Positions 12,312 to 24,713 of a stretch of DNA of 64,000 nt are shown in pieces. The notes under the pieces were generated by a model. The model had not been told where the DNA came from, did no database searches, and was given only the letters and a program-made list of their open reading frames with translations. The translations under genes were made by a program, and so were the position numbers. Each line of letters opens with the position of its first letter. Position 1 is the stretch's first letter. The DNA is from Opeltia flavorubescens (lineage: Eukaryota > Ascomycota > Lecanoromycetes > Teloschistales > Teloschistaceae): NCBI GenBank assembly GCA_000442125.1, contig KE546971.1, positions 1,676,583-1,740,582 of the forward strand. The letters run 5' to 3'.

Positions 12312-13015
12312 TTATCTTCGTAACTTGACGTACACCAACCCAACGTGTCCCTGTCTGACATGTAATTCTGCCGCTGCTGACATTGAATTCGTGAACCACC
12401 GTCTTTCAGACATGAATTGCGGGGTCAAGGCTTGCCTGTAGCCGAGCAGCAGCTTCGATCGTGACCAGCTCCAAAGGTCTGGCACTGCCACTTCCTGGTT
12501 CAGCTCATCTCGCAGGGGCACAGGATCGACTCCGCCAACCATCCTCCTGGTAAATATCGCGGCACTTTTTACACAGCTGATCAGAATGGCTGTTGCGGTT
12601 GTTTCTTTTCTTTGTCGAGCTTTTCTGACAGTCTGAGTCCGGCCTATTCGAGCTACAGCTACTTCATCGATGTCCATATCAAAAATGTCCACTGAATTTC
12701 TCCCGAAGCGTGGGTTTTTGCGCTGAATTGAAGAGAAGGTGCTGCGGGCGCTTCGCTAAACACTTTTTCTATCATTCAGCCAGCAAGGGATTCGAGACAA
12801 AAAGGAGCGATGCGGACCTTCAGCTGATATTCAGCAGGATCAATAGGATTCTTATGATACCATGTGACTAGACAAATACCACAGGATCGATACCCGAATT
12901 GGATGAAACGCTTTGGTCTTATTGGATATTGAAGAAGCATGAACTCCTGCGGCGCAATGTCTTCAGCGCAGCTCGGCCTTATGGCATAATCTATTCCCTG
13001 ACAATCACATGCCAT
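12312..13015 (-). pseudogene. Decayed two-piece coding frame divergent from the 13.2-kb gene
   Basis: Two adjoining minus-strand frames look protein-like. Codons from an ATG at 13015 down to a TGA at 12776-12778 include CAEDIAPQEFMLLQYPIRPK and FGYRSCGICLVTWYHKNP. A second frame, shifted relative to the first, runs from 12692 to 12312. It includes DIFDMDIDEVAVARIG, a basic segment KARQRKE, and LHVRQGHVGLVYVKLRR. A simple reading is one gene broken by a stop and an indel near 12.70-12.78 kb. An unrecognised intron could also join the parts. It starts 195 bases from, and diverges from, the intact 13211 gene. No family is recognised. Confidence 0.33.
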
Positions 13016-13039
13016 TCCTGCATCATTTGAGGATCTTGT

Positions 13040-13046
13040 GTATAAA
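13040..13046 (+). promoter_or_regulatory. TATA-like box upstream of the DPBB gene
   Basis: TATAAAT lies about 165 bases upstream of the ATG at 13211. It is followed by a long C/T-rich tract (about 13060-13200), a common arrangement at the transcription start and 5' leader of highly expressed fungal genes. Function is inferred from position and composition only. Confidence 0.4.
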
Positions 13047-13210
13047 TCGCCGCGTTGCTTTCTTCTCTCTCTCCGCTAGTCTTTCCATCCATTGGATATT
13101 TCCCAACTTCTATAACTTCTTATATTCAATCAAGACATTCTCTTCTAACTCTCTCCCACCCTCCGATTTCTCCTTTAATCTTTCCTTGTCATAATTCAAA
13201 CCCTTTCGCC

Positions 13211-13780
13211 ATGCGTCCCGCACCTCTCGTTCTCACAATTCTCCCCCTTGTCGCCAACGCCTACAAAGGCGACATGACGCACTACACGCCCGGCCTCGGC
13301 TCCTGCGGTCACTACAACGACCCCTCCAAGAACGAACCTGTTGTAGCTCTCGCACGAGAAATCATGAATAACGGGCCCAACCCAAATAACAACCCAAAAT
13401 GCGGCACTAAGATCAGCATCTACAATCCCAGCACCAAGAAGACACATCATGCCACGATTGTCGATACGTGTTGGGCGTGCAAGAAAGAGGACATTGACGT
13501 TAATGAGAAGCTCTTCTACGCGGTTGCACCACATGGAGATGGGAGGGTTCATGGGATTCAGTGGAGCGGAAAGGCGGTCGGCAAGTCGTTGGATTTCGAA
13601 GATATGGACGAGACAGAGGGGCAGGCATGGGAAGATAATGAGGAGGCACCGATCTTGGTGGAGCAGGGAAAGCTAGGAGGGAGTATGAGATTCAAGGAGG
13701 GAAAGGAGAGCTTTATTCGGGGATGCGGAAGGGTGGTGGGAAAGGTTTGGGAGACGAAATGGCGCTTCTGGGAAGATTGA
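13211..13780 (+). CDS. Secreted double-psi beta-barrel (RlpA-like/barwin-related) protein
   Basis: An intact single-exon gene encoding 189 residues. Residues 1-17 form a signal peptide (hydrophobic VLTILPLVANA, cleavage expected after Ala17), so the product is secreted. Residues about 18-118 match the fungal RlpA-like double-psi beta-barrel family. They include GDMTHYTPGLGSCG, the VVALAREIM helix, NPNNNPKCG (Cys64), the core strand IVDTCWAC (Asp85, Cys87, Cys90), IDVNEKLF, and the closing GRVHGIQW. Relatives include barwin-like and expansin-like proteins that bind or act on cell-wall polysaccharide; catalysis cannot be inferred here. Residues 119-189 are an extra acidic then Lys/Trp-rich tail containing Cys172, longer than the bare domain. 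The open frame extends upstream to 13055, but the Met at 13211 gives the good signal peptide and follows the C/T-rich leader. A TATA box lies upstream. Secretion and isolation in decayed DNA make it an effector-like candidate (inference). Confidence 0.88.
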   Translation: MRPAPLVLTILPLVANAYKGDMTHYTPGLGSCGHYNDPSKNEPVVALAREIMNNGPNPNNNPKCGTKISIYNPSTKKTHHATIVDTCWACKKEDIDVNEKLFYAVAPHGDGRVHGIQWSGKAVGKSLDFEDMDETEGQAWEDNEEAPILVEQGKLGGSMRFKEGKESFIRGCGRVVGKVWETKWRFWED

Positions 13781-16700
13781 GTATGGTTTTCTGGTTGGCA
13801 ATTATTTCCCTTCTGCGAGGGGGTCTGGTGAGAGCGCGGTGGCTTCTGTCTGATTTCTGGGTTAAGGAGTTTGAGAAGGGGAAGGGATCATTCATCTTAT
13901 CAATTGTGCTACAAAGTACATTCCTGCTTCTCAACCAGCCACCTTTGCTTATTACATATACGTGCTTCACGCACTGATATCTTCTTCTATTCAACCTTCT
14001 TTCAAAATTTCTCCCTTCCTACGCTAAGTGGTTCTTGTTGTCTTCACTTTCTATACTGCCGCAATCTTTAATACGATACTATGGCTCATATTACCTGGTA
14101 TTCTACTTGGACTATTTCTCTCCCGTTTTCTTTCTCCTTTCTACATCTATAAATCTCATTGGAAACGTGTTACGACGGGTTGGAAAAGAAGCGAGAATCT
14201 AATCTGCTGGTCCTAATGAAGGAGTCTATTTAATGACTCTAACACTGATTCGCAAAAGGTAGTCCTCCACATTTCTCGGTGATGAATAACAAATCGCTAG
14301 TCTGAATTCTTCGGAGGTGTTAATTGATTACTTAACGGTTCAAGCTACGAGTTCTGGTTCGGTTCTTTGCTCTGGATTCAATCTTTTACGGTGCCCCATT
14401 TTACTAAATATATATCTGATTCAATTGGGAAGGACACGGTCGTGTGAAAGGATGCTTATGCTGCAATATCAAGGGGTTGTATGTCAACAACATACTTGCG
14501 TCGATTATTATGTTAAGGGCACTCGAATAGTTTAACCGAAGCTAAACTATTTAAAGAATTTTTCCTCCGGTTTTTCCAAGATTTTGTTCAGGCTGAATTC
14601 TTTGACTTCAGCCTGAATCTATGCGCTGATACACGATGTCATCAAGAATCGGCACTGAAAGTCACGATAACAACAACATCGAATGTTGATATTAAAAGGG
14701 TAGCATTTTGCATAAGGTTGTTTCCTCGCACGACCATATCCTCGATATCTGAATAGCTCCTAGGGTGGACAAGGAAATCAGTCGATGGCAATATCGGTAT
14801 TTGGTTTGACGGAATAGTATCAATGCTTTTTCTTGTGATGCCTACTAGTTGAGTAACACTTCACTATACTTGGTGGTCACATTGCTCCCGCATTTTTTTT
14901 CCGAATTCATAGTCTCTCGAGTCTTATTTCGTTCTTGTCTAGCTTATCAAATTTATAAGACATGCTTTACGATGACTTCCCCTTCATCGACAGAATCTCT
15001 CTTTTGTTTTGAAAGCAAAAAACAAGCTGCTTATAAATGTGCTTTTTACGCTTGAAGAGATTGCATGTTCATCGGAACGTTTGGCCAGTCATGGAGAAAT
15101 ATCTTTTGAGTTGACCGAGTGGTTCTAATCTTGGTATTCAATCCTTTGCCGATCCTTGTAATGGTGGTATATCACATTACAGGATTCATATCGATATCAA
15201 CCAGAAAGGATCAATCTCTGCAACAATTGGCCAACTATGCCTTAGGGAATCTACGAGTATAGTCTAATCTCACTATCAATTGTTTTATCGCGCTATATAC
15301 TGGTTGTTGACGGTTCAGCAAATTAATTTTCGACTACGACACGCGCAAAGATCGATATTCGAAGATAAGAATCGGCTCAACATTAAAATATAGACTAGCG
15401 GTCGATATCATTGTTATATTAATCTGAGTGCAGGCCTCTAAAGTACTACGAGAGACATGTCAGAAATAATCTTTGTTCATCTAGCAGAGTTTGGGCCAAT
15501 GGTCATTATCAGCGATCCTTCTCCCGCTGTTAGAAACAAACAGTCTAATTCTTTTCGTGCTGGGGACAAATCATTGAACAGAATGGACATAAATGATCTC
15601 GGGCGCAGGACGATATCCATTGCCTGGTCACTCGTACGCTGATGTCACGCCCACATCGACGTTATCATAGCACTCAGTGACCATTGTATATTTTCTCTCA
15701 AGTCACCTTGGATTCCGATGTTATGCATCGAATTTGGCTTTTGTCTCCTTTGACTACAAACATAACACATGTTGTCTTTGACACACACTCCAACATCTAC
15801 CACCCCGTTCACAACCCAAAATTCAAATACTTTATTCTCAAATTTCAGTTTCTGCATTTTTCATAGGCGGTAAGCATACAATCAAGTATGATGCGTTGTC
15901 GCCCAAAGTAAATTATAATGCAAATGGTATGCGAAACATCGCCATAAAGAAAGACTGTCAGCGAAGAGTAGCCTCTATTGGACAGACCGATACTCGCTGG
16001 GGAGGATTCTTATCAGTAATATCCAACAAAAGGTAGCCATTATGATGATTCATCGGTCGAACGATGATATGGGGATATGGGAACTTACGCACTCAACATC
16101 ATTGAGCGTTTTCTCCACTATTGCGTACAACAACACTGTCGGATTGCATTCGTTCTTATACCGTGCCTGGTGATCTTCATTGGCATATATCACTTCGCTT
16201 AAGCCAAATTATTCCAACACCCTAAAGACCTGATACTCTCCTGATCTATGTAAAGTGGACTTCCTGACGCTGGCGACAGACCTCTTTGTAGAATCTGGGC
16301 TGGCAATCTGGACGCTTGAAACACCATGATAATATGGGTCATCTATCTTCACTGCATATTGGACTTTGAACTGTATGCGAGATTAAGATACAAGCCATCA
16401 GTACTGGGAATTGATCAAGAAGGCTGATGAGGGCAATGACTAGATTAAATCTCAGCAGATTCGGGGTCACGATTCTATGGCAAGCCCATTCGTGGGATAG
16501 AGATGACGCGGGCTAAGATTGAAAGGAAACGAGCCTATCGAAGATACGAAATTATCTCTAGTTGTAATCGTGTCATTCTTCCGGTAAATAGCCTGGCTCA
16601 ATTTTCTATTACAATCTCTAAGGCGACTGGGTCCATAACTTTAATATTGATCTGCTTTCTTTCTCACCATAATACACTCATACAGGATTCCCAATCTGTT

Positions 16701-16845
16701 AATTGTTCTCAGTGCTCCATCAGTTCGATGTCAGGTAAAAGAGCATCTGGACACAATGCCTGGTGAGGCTTTCAAGCCCATTCAGAATGTTGATATTTCT
16801 ATCTTCTATTATCAGCGCTTGCCAATCTCCCATTTCAAACCTTGA
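13781..16845. other. 3' flank of the DPBB gene, then A/T-rich gene-free DNA
   Basis: The first ~200 bases are probably the 3' untranslated region. Beyond that the sequence is A/T-rich with no frame, RNA gene or repeat I can support. Confidence 0.45.
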
Positions 16846-17211
16846 ATCCTTAAAGCTTACAGCAGCGCGTCCTTTGGCGTCGAAGAATGCACTTTGCCAG
16901 GGTTATCATTAGGGATCCACACCCATGCCGCCATCGATTTATACCCTCCCCTTTAAAAAGGTCAGGAAGCTACGGCGCTGCAAACAATTATCACTTTGTC
17001 TCGCGAAGAAGACATTACTGTCCGTGCGCCAATTGGGGTATATTTCCATGGTGACCGACGATGGGAAGTCTTTGCAGAATTTGAGGAAGATTTCGATGGG
17101 TTTATCCCAAGCTTTGTGGTACGACGATGCTCTGGCCGGTGGCAACGTGTTTTCCTGCCACAGATGTCTCCATACACTCTCCCTCACTCAGTGCCAAGAG
17201 ACCAGCGATAG
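16846..17211 (+). pseudogene. Weak decayed coding frame, unidentified
   Basis: A plus-strand frame of about 122 codons carries one internal TAA near 16954. Segments such as SREEDITVRAPIGVYFHG and EVFAEFEEDFDGFIPSF look protein-like (acidic, ordered hydrophobic alternation). No family is recognised and no flanking splice sites are evident. It could be chance; it is listed because composition is unlike the neighbouring translations. Confidence 0.25.
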
Positions 17212-20104
17212 CGAGGCTGGATCTACAAGCTGCATATAATTACTGATGATTCAAGCAGTATTTGACTAGAAGACCTGCTGACCCAATTTTCAAATATTCG
17301 AGTCAAATCTTCAGTGCAGGTTACCAGATAGTCTGTTTACTATATGACCATGAGATTTTCCAATGTCTACCAATTCCTATCTGTCGCAGTCTTCGTTTCA
17401 CGTATCAGTTGCTACATGTTGATCCTACGCCCAGTCAACACCCCTGGAATTGATATCAACAAGTAAAATACATTCATATAGAAACAAGCGCTTTAGCCTC
17501 CTCGGAGAAAAAAAGTCATTAACATGCGAGGACCATGAGAAGGTCTCGCTACGTTAAGGACAAACTACGTTAATAGACTGGGTTTAATCTACAAAGAAAC
17601 GATTGAATGTACGGGTGGCGCTCACCCCAAGTTATAGATCAGTGTACAGATTATTTATAGAGGCTGGGTGACAGAAAAGAGAATTGTATAAGGCGACCAT
17701 ATTATGGATTATCACGCCTTCTGATAAGGTAGGTGTTGTCCTAAAGTCGGGTCTCACGGATAAAGAAGAATACCAACAAAGATCTCAACTTAAGAGAGGA
17801 CTCAGATCTCTGTCTTAAGTCCCTGTCGGCATCCAACCAAAAGGTCAAACAACCCACGAAAGGAGGTAATTGTATAGGAAAACAATGTGTGAGATAGATT
17901 GCTGCTATGGACGAGGAATAGGACGGTAATGAGGAAGGGCCACCACCAACCGAACGCCAAACGAGACTTGATGGAGAAGAGTCTGCAAAGTCTGCTAAAT
18001 TATAAGTGTTTGAGGCGATGTAACAAAGCTCGGCATTTCTAGATGGATGACAAATGAAGGAAGAAGATGAAGACGTTCTGCAGGATGAAATTACTGGAAA
18101 TGAGAGACCAACGTCGGGACTTTCGAGTAAGCGATCTTTGAACATACTGGTATTCCGTTCAGCAAACACGAAGCACTGATTGTGGCCCTAATTCAATTTT
18201 TTGAGCTGATTTTGAAATTGATATCATATGTCCTCGTAATCCTAATAGGGTGCAAATAAAAGTCCAGGAGCTGGCTGATGTGCAAAAATATAAGATCCAC
18301 GTACTGGACCAATGCGATGAGACGATGGGATTGAGTAATTCAAGTACGGGTTAGAAGGTGCGGAATTGAGTATTGATACGAATGAGGCTTTGCCATGGAA
18401 GTTTCATTCTAAATGGCTAGTCATATCATGATATGAATGAAATCAAGCTGATCAACACGCTCTTAGCGATGAGCAATCTGGGGCCAAAAAAGATTTGCAA
18501 AAGAGAAATTGGAAAGAGATTTAATTTGTCTTCACCTCTGATCTTGTTCACATTTAATATCTCCTTCAATGCTTTGAGCATAGATCAAATCGTTACCGAT
18601 TATTTCCCATTGACTAGTCCTCTAAATCCATTACAAGGTCACTCTCGATCTGATCGTAATGGAGACAAGAATGATGAAACCCTTATGGTGCGTTACAAAA
18701 CCAACAGACGTAAGATTCGACGAGTTGTAGTGAAAGACTTCTTCTATATTAGCTGAAGTCCAGGTAAAGTTTTACCACAATCTTAAACTTTCTTGGTAAA
18801 TTCTAAAGCATGCAGACTTTTCTCATCCGTGGGAGAACATCCACCAAAGGAAGATATACAGTGAAGTTCCAGAAGCCATAATAGACTGGCTCTTTTTACG
18901 TTTCCATGAAACATAAAAAAATCCATCCTGATTTCACAACGGCCATTGCTACGTTATCCTCCTCCGTTAATTAACCGCACCGGTCATCCTCACCAAGAGT
19001 TTACGGGTCTTAAGACTTGCGTCGGATACTAGCATGACTTGCGATTTCCAACATGGAAGGTTCTATATAATCAGAGTAGCGCGTCGCTTTCTTTCAGGTT
19101 CCCATGAGATGAGGAATATCACTATGAAATGATCATGGCCGAAACAAATATATCGATATCCGACTCAGTCGGTGCGCCCTGAATTTCCGAACCTTGTCAC
19201 CACAACATCGAGCAGTTATGATCCAGACAAAATATGTCTTCCACGGATCAAAGGAACTCTGACGCCCACGAGTCAGAAATTAAAAGTGCTCTTATCTTAC
19301 CCAGTATCGATCGCGGATCCCTAGATGGGAGAGAATGTGCGAGACACTAATCTCAAACCTGGTACCGTAGCTTTTCGTCTTCTGAACGATCATTTTCTCG
19401 ATTTCTCCATCTGGTGGCATTAAATCTAGAGGTGTGATCGAAATGGGAACCATTCTGAACAACCTATATCGATTATAGGATTTCAAGCGCCACGGAGTCT
19501 ACTGCCTAGGACTCCAGTATTCCTTATGACCGATAACAGAAAGCTGAAAATATTGGAAATTTTGATTGCACCTTGACCTTCTGGATACTCCTCAAGTAAT
19601 CTCGAGAAAGCCTTATCACATTCGAAGCATATTTGACCACTGAATAGGTTTATCCCAATTTTACTACATCTCTTGTCTCACTCGCTACATCTTTGTCCTG
19701 AATCATAAGCCATGTCAATGTTAACCCATTGTAACAGTCAAGACTTCTACTCCACGGGCACTTTCCAGCAGCGAATCTTCCGTAAATGCCACGACAAGCC
19801 TCGCATTGCCCACTCCCACGTACCAGAATCTCACTGCGAGCGGGCCGCAGCATCTCCATCATACTGGTCAGCCCTTACAGGTGATTTATCAATTTATCTT
19901 CAGCAGCTATGTCGAAATCATCTTCTACCAACATTCATCCGCATGCATCTGACATTTCATGCCCATCGTGCTCTTCTACATTACACTAGGACAGCTCAGC
20001 TGTATCAGGTATCCATCCAAATACAGGGTCGGAGAAGTCGGAGAGATTGAAATACAGGAGTAGGCCGTTATATATCACGGAGCTCCAAGAGCTGTCCATG
20101 TCTA
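17212..20104. other. No supported gene
   Basis: The longest open run is 142 codons on the minus strand (17741-18169). It is Ser/Leu-rich without domains and is probably chance or antisense to an acidic plus-strand frame at 17907-18179 that has four stops. Nothing else was recognised. Confidence 0.4.
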
Positions 20105-20463
20105 GTGTGTTTGCCCGAGATATATTCACGACAATACAACCAAGATGCCCTTTCTGGTAATCTCCCTTCTCCTTTCGAAGAAGAAGATTTGAGCAAGGGG
20201 AATTGGGGAGAACAGGTCACGGGAGAGCTCAGAAGCATATCGGTAAAATCCGGAAAACAGATATTTCTCGATAACGCCGCTACGATTTACTGCAAAACAG
20301 TGAACGAGGGCGACCTTATAGTGAAGGCCATTTCTTTTGTTGCTTCTCAGATTATGACACCTACAGTAATCGGCAGAACCGATCGTCCCTTTAAAACTTA
20401 ACAGCCGTAGTAGGATGCCAGGCAAAAACCGGTCACGGCGTCCTATCATACCATCTTATTTAG
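20105..20463 (+). pseudogene. TDRPFE-family decayed copy A
   Basis: The frame contains NWGEQVTGE, VKSGKQIFLDNAATIY, LIVKAISF and IGRTDRPFK. It aligns along about 95 codons with copy D (41590-42192), which reads NWLCVLREK, LVKPGK, LDKAAVIHG and SRTDRPFENLTAAVG. After RTDRPFK the frame breaks. One base fewer in an A-run near 20393-20397 shifts the reading, and the family core (LTA-VVG-QAK ... LSYH) continues in the next frame. So this copy has a frameshift as well as substitutions. The family's function is unknown to me. The conserved C-terminal core and the repeated presence in this window show a multicopy gene or element ORF. Confidence 0.55.
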
Positions 20464-23400
20464 GTTGCACGCCATAGTCCTATGCCCCCAGATGCTACCC
20501 GTCTGCACTCGTACCTGTGCTATTCAAAAATTGTGTGAAGCCCCAGCACGGAGTGTGGGATACTGGCCTGGAAAATAAAGCTCTCAATGGCTACGCAGAT
20601 GGATAATCCTATTTCCTGTTCCATGGGAATGACGATCAATAGTGGCTAAGGGTGCATAATTTCAGGATATATTTCATCACGTCCTTCTTATTATGGTCGC
20701 TATCATTTGATAAATGGTGTTTCCAAAAAGCTCGCAATTGCACAACTTAACAGTCATTTGCCGATTGCGAAATTTTATACGAGGGAAAGGCGCAAATCCA
20801 CGACAATTCTGCGATATATACGGTATTCGTATATCTCTTTCGATTCTTGGGTAAAAAAAGTCCAAATTTATTCGTGACGAATCTTTTTACATCGGAAAAC
20901 TTTCAAACTGCAAAATCAATAAAACGGTAGAAAAGCTCATACCAGAATTCCTATTCGTCTCGCAATACACTGAATTCTCCACTTCTTTCAAATCTGAGCG
21001 ATCCATTCACCAACTGGCCTCCCTGCGCCCAAAAGTAGCCTACATAATCTCAACAGAGATATGAAGCTCCTCCTCCTCCGACATTATCCCCTCACCAACC
21101 AGCCCCTCACCCCCCAAAATGGGCTCAAGTCCGTCTTCGAGTCATTAGTCGCCTCTATGTCGTCCGGGAAAGTCAAATTCCAGTTGCATCTTCCTAGATG
21201 GAACAATTTGAGAGGAGAACTTAAAATCCAGTCTATTGTGAAAATCTTATGATAACAATCGATAGGCTTCGACAAAGCATGGAATGATCGCAAGGAGATG
21301 AGTTTAGAGAGGTACCAGACGTAATCGGTGTGCTTCAATATGAGATCATGGTTATGGGGATCGTGCAGGACCCAAAATGAAGTGTAATATCAATGACATC
21401 CAACGGACTGCGAAAATACACGAAATCAGCTGCCGAGCAGATATACCACCTCTTATCATCAGAATTACCACTTCAGTAGCAGACATTCATATGTGCGGTT
21501 TACATTCACTTAACTCGCACTTGAATCGTCTGCCACATCGTAAAACCCTTTCACAGACATGAAAGTCACAAAATCACGAATATCTCAAGTAAAATTGGTA
21601 AGGAAGAAACATTCAGGGGAAAATCTATATCCAGACATTGCGGCGTATTCGATCAACATGGCAACCTCAATTGCAACTGAGAGACTAGTCCTTGTGTGAT
21701 ACGCCTGAAATCGAGATTACTATTTTTCATGAATAAGGATTTCGCCTCCGGCTGTGATGTATCAAAATTTTTGGTCACGATCGCAAGATCAGCGCCTGTG
21801 AGATCGATCTCCGTACATCTTACAATAAAACGTTATGTTATGCTCAATCAATTCTCAAAGACCATGATCAAAGCGTCCTGGTATCTACCTGCCCGATCGC
21901 ATGCAGGGAAAGGATACTACAGCGCTAAGTTAAGCAAGGGATTGATGCTGTAGAAGGTATCAAGTGTAACTTTGAAACAGCCCTTTCCATCCATTCTTGA
22001 TATCAAGGACAGAGTTTCGTGCCTGATAGTTACTTGACCATAGTGGTTGGATCAAATCACAATACTATCGAACACCATGTCAAGTCAAACCATCTGCATT
22101 GACAACTTTCGCGTTGGAAAACTGCTATTTACCCTCTCCTTAATCTGTGGATCATAAATTTCACTCGGGCCCTGAGAGAATGTCAAACACCAAATTACAA
22201 GATCTAGTTGAGATACTAGAGCAAAGAGGCTTTGGATCTTAGCTTTACAGTGACACCAATTCTATGACAGGCATCATATACGTGTTTTTGCGTCGAGGAT
22301 GCGCCTGTTGGATACATTTCATCCTAAAAATATCCGAAGCCGCTCTGTACATCGCTTTCGATCGAAAACTGGGACTGATACCGATAGGTGGCATAAAACC
22401 CCGCTAAGGACTGGCCGCGAGGTATTCACTTTCATTTTGACACTGGGGCCAACCGCTCAGCTCAAACCAGACTGGTGAAAACGATTAGGTCTCGTGTCAC
22501 TGGGAAAAACTTACCTTTTTCAATGGCTCACCACACTACATACAAAACAGGTGAATTGCACTGAAGAGAACAGAAAGGGATAACGTGGTTCAATATTTAC
22601 TAGATATTGAGCATTGGGGATGGTACGGCAACTATGGATTAGGAGAAGGTCATACATTCTCACCCATACCGAAAGATAATGCGAGCAGGCAATAGATACC
22701 CGTGACAAAGGATTCGCTGCAAGTAAGTAAAACCAAAAGCCTTCAAACGCATTGGGAAATTGAACGAGCAATTCTAGCCCCTGATTGAGGAGGTTACCTC
22801 AACAAAAAGAACTCTGTCGATACGCACTTAGAATCGTATAGGAAACGTGCTCAAGGCGAGAAAATTACTGCGATTACTACGAAAGGGTCGTACAATGCAC
22901 GTTGGCAGGGATCTAATGAATACCCCCGGTCGTTTTTCGCTAAAGCTTGGTTGATGACAGCAGAATATACTGCCAGGTGCCTAATAGAACCGATATTTAG
23001 AGTGAATTACCACGAACTCTCTCGGGGGGCGTCTATTTGGGACCAATCAAAATCCAGTCACCCTCACATCCCAGCCTGCCGAACGTGGAGCAGGGTGACA
23101 AGACATTATTCTTTCTTCATTTTTGAGGCTCCGGGATAATTTTGAGAGGATTGAGGCCTGCCTGTCTTGGGAGAAGCCGAGAATGCGTTCCGCCAAGGTC
23201 AAACCATTGGTGGCCTTGCGTCAAGATATCTAGTAGGGGAAACCTAGTTCGGATACCAATACACTACAATTCTTTCTCCCTAGGAATCTTTGACCCCTTT
23301 GTATTTTCAAAAAACTATTCTCAATTGTGGATCATATATTTTTGACTGAGCTAGTTTATACCGCATACGCAGATCCAGTCTTGATCGTTCAGTCGACAAC

Positions 23401-24278
23401 CTGCAAGATCTGACAGAGTACGAATGATATTCCCGAAAATGATAGACATCTACGATAGATCAGGCTAGAGAGGGTCATGAATGATACTAACTCCGTCTTC
23501 CTTACACCCATGGCTATAGGGTCCAGTATCGGACCATTGATCGACCCACTAGAGAGGGTGACTCGGGATTATCCATGAGATCATTGAAATAATGATCTCG
23601 ATCTTCACAGGCCTGACCGTACACTTCGAAGGGATGAAAGCTTTCGATGGGAGATCTTTGTACATCAAATCAGCCTTGCTACTTGGGAAAAAAATGGATC
23701 AATGTCATCACAACAGTGAGAGAACGATCGTGACGATTCTGGGCGGCCATGAAATTGGCAAACGCTGCGGGACTATAAAGATGGCCAGCTGTTTTACGGC
23801 GAGAATGTATCAATCATGGCGCTGATATAGTTCGAGATCGTATCCAGCAGTGTCGAATGCTGTTCTTTCCAGGATAATAGCGATTGGAGCGACCAGGTGA
23901 ATGCACACGAGCGGAACTAGTATGCCATGGTGAACACGCTCTCGGCCAGGCGAGACTTGCATATCACCAACGTGTGGAATACCCTGATCATATACCTATG
24001 CTTCTATCTTACAAACCAACGTTCATCGAGTCGAGGATATAGTATACCTATATGGACTTACGAGAATCTCTCATCACAGTTAGAAGCGCGAGAGGCCAGT
24101 GAGCCGAGCACGGAGTCCTCGATTGTAGACAGCGTAGCGAGCTACAATAATACGAGCACGCTATAAGCTCTACGTAAGGTCAAAGACGGAGCGTGACCAC
24201 CGACGACAGGTGGATTTTCTCGGGACTACTCCGCGATGATTAGAAGAATGGTGACAGGCTCATGTTGGCGTTACAAAT
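20464..24278. other. Gene-free or unrecognised stretch
   Basis: A weak 68-codon plus-strand frame ending at 21061 (FLFVSQYTEFSTSF...) and short runs near 21.7, 23.1 and 23.6 kb are the only protein-like pieces. None has a motif I recognise. No RNA gene or repeat structure was seen. Confidence 0.35.
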
Positions 24279-24713
24279 TTGATGGCTGAGGCGGCTGTCC
24301 TCGCATACCGGTATACCATTTTGATAGTAAATAGGGATTGCAAGGAGCATAAAAATGGGAACCCGAATTGGCCATCACCGTTCATTGGTGAACAAAGTCT
24401 ATCTATGGCAGCTTGCTCCAATGACTCTGAACCGTATCTAGTTCACGATACATATACTACTGGGCGCGCAATCAATTCCGTCCGTGGTGCCTACCATAGG
24501 CAAGGAACTGCTGCTCGTTGGCCTATCAGCTGGGGTCGACCCGCAGTTGGCCCTCCTTCTCCTCCAATCCAGCCCAACAATCAAGCAAAGTCAAAAGATT
24601 GACGAGAGCAATTGGACGAGAGCTCGGTAATGGACCTTTTCGTACCAGACGTTTCAAAAAACTCCATGAAAGACAGCGGCGTGTGGCCAACCATTAGTCG
24701 ATCAAACTAGAAG
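24279..24713 (+). pseudogene. Decayed coding frame with Pro-rich segment, unidentified
   Basis: One plus-strand frame runs about 144 codons with a single internal TGA at 24600-24602. It includes GNPNWPSPFIGEQSLSMA, a Pro-rich stretch RPAVGPPSPPIQPNNQAK, and after the stop LDESSVMDLFVPDVSKNSM. The Pro/Gln-rich part followed by a charged part is reminiscent of gag-like element proteins, but I cannot assign it. There is no splice site or signal peptide. It may be a chance long frame. Confidence 0.3.

Noticed and set aside
17741-18169. 142-codon open frame on the minus strand
   Set aside because: Ser/Leu-rich with no domain, signal peptide or splice sites. An ORF of this length is expected by chance a few times in 64 kb over six frames.
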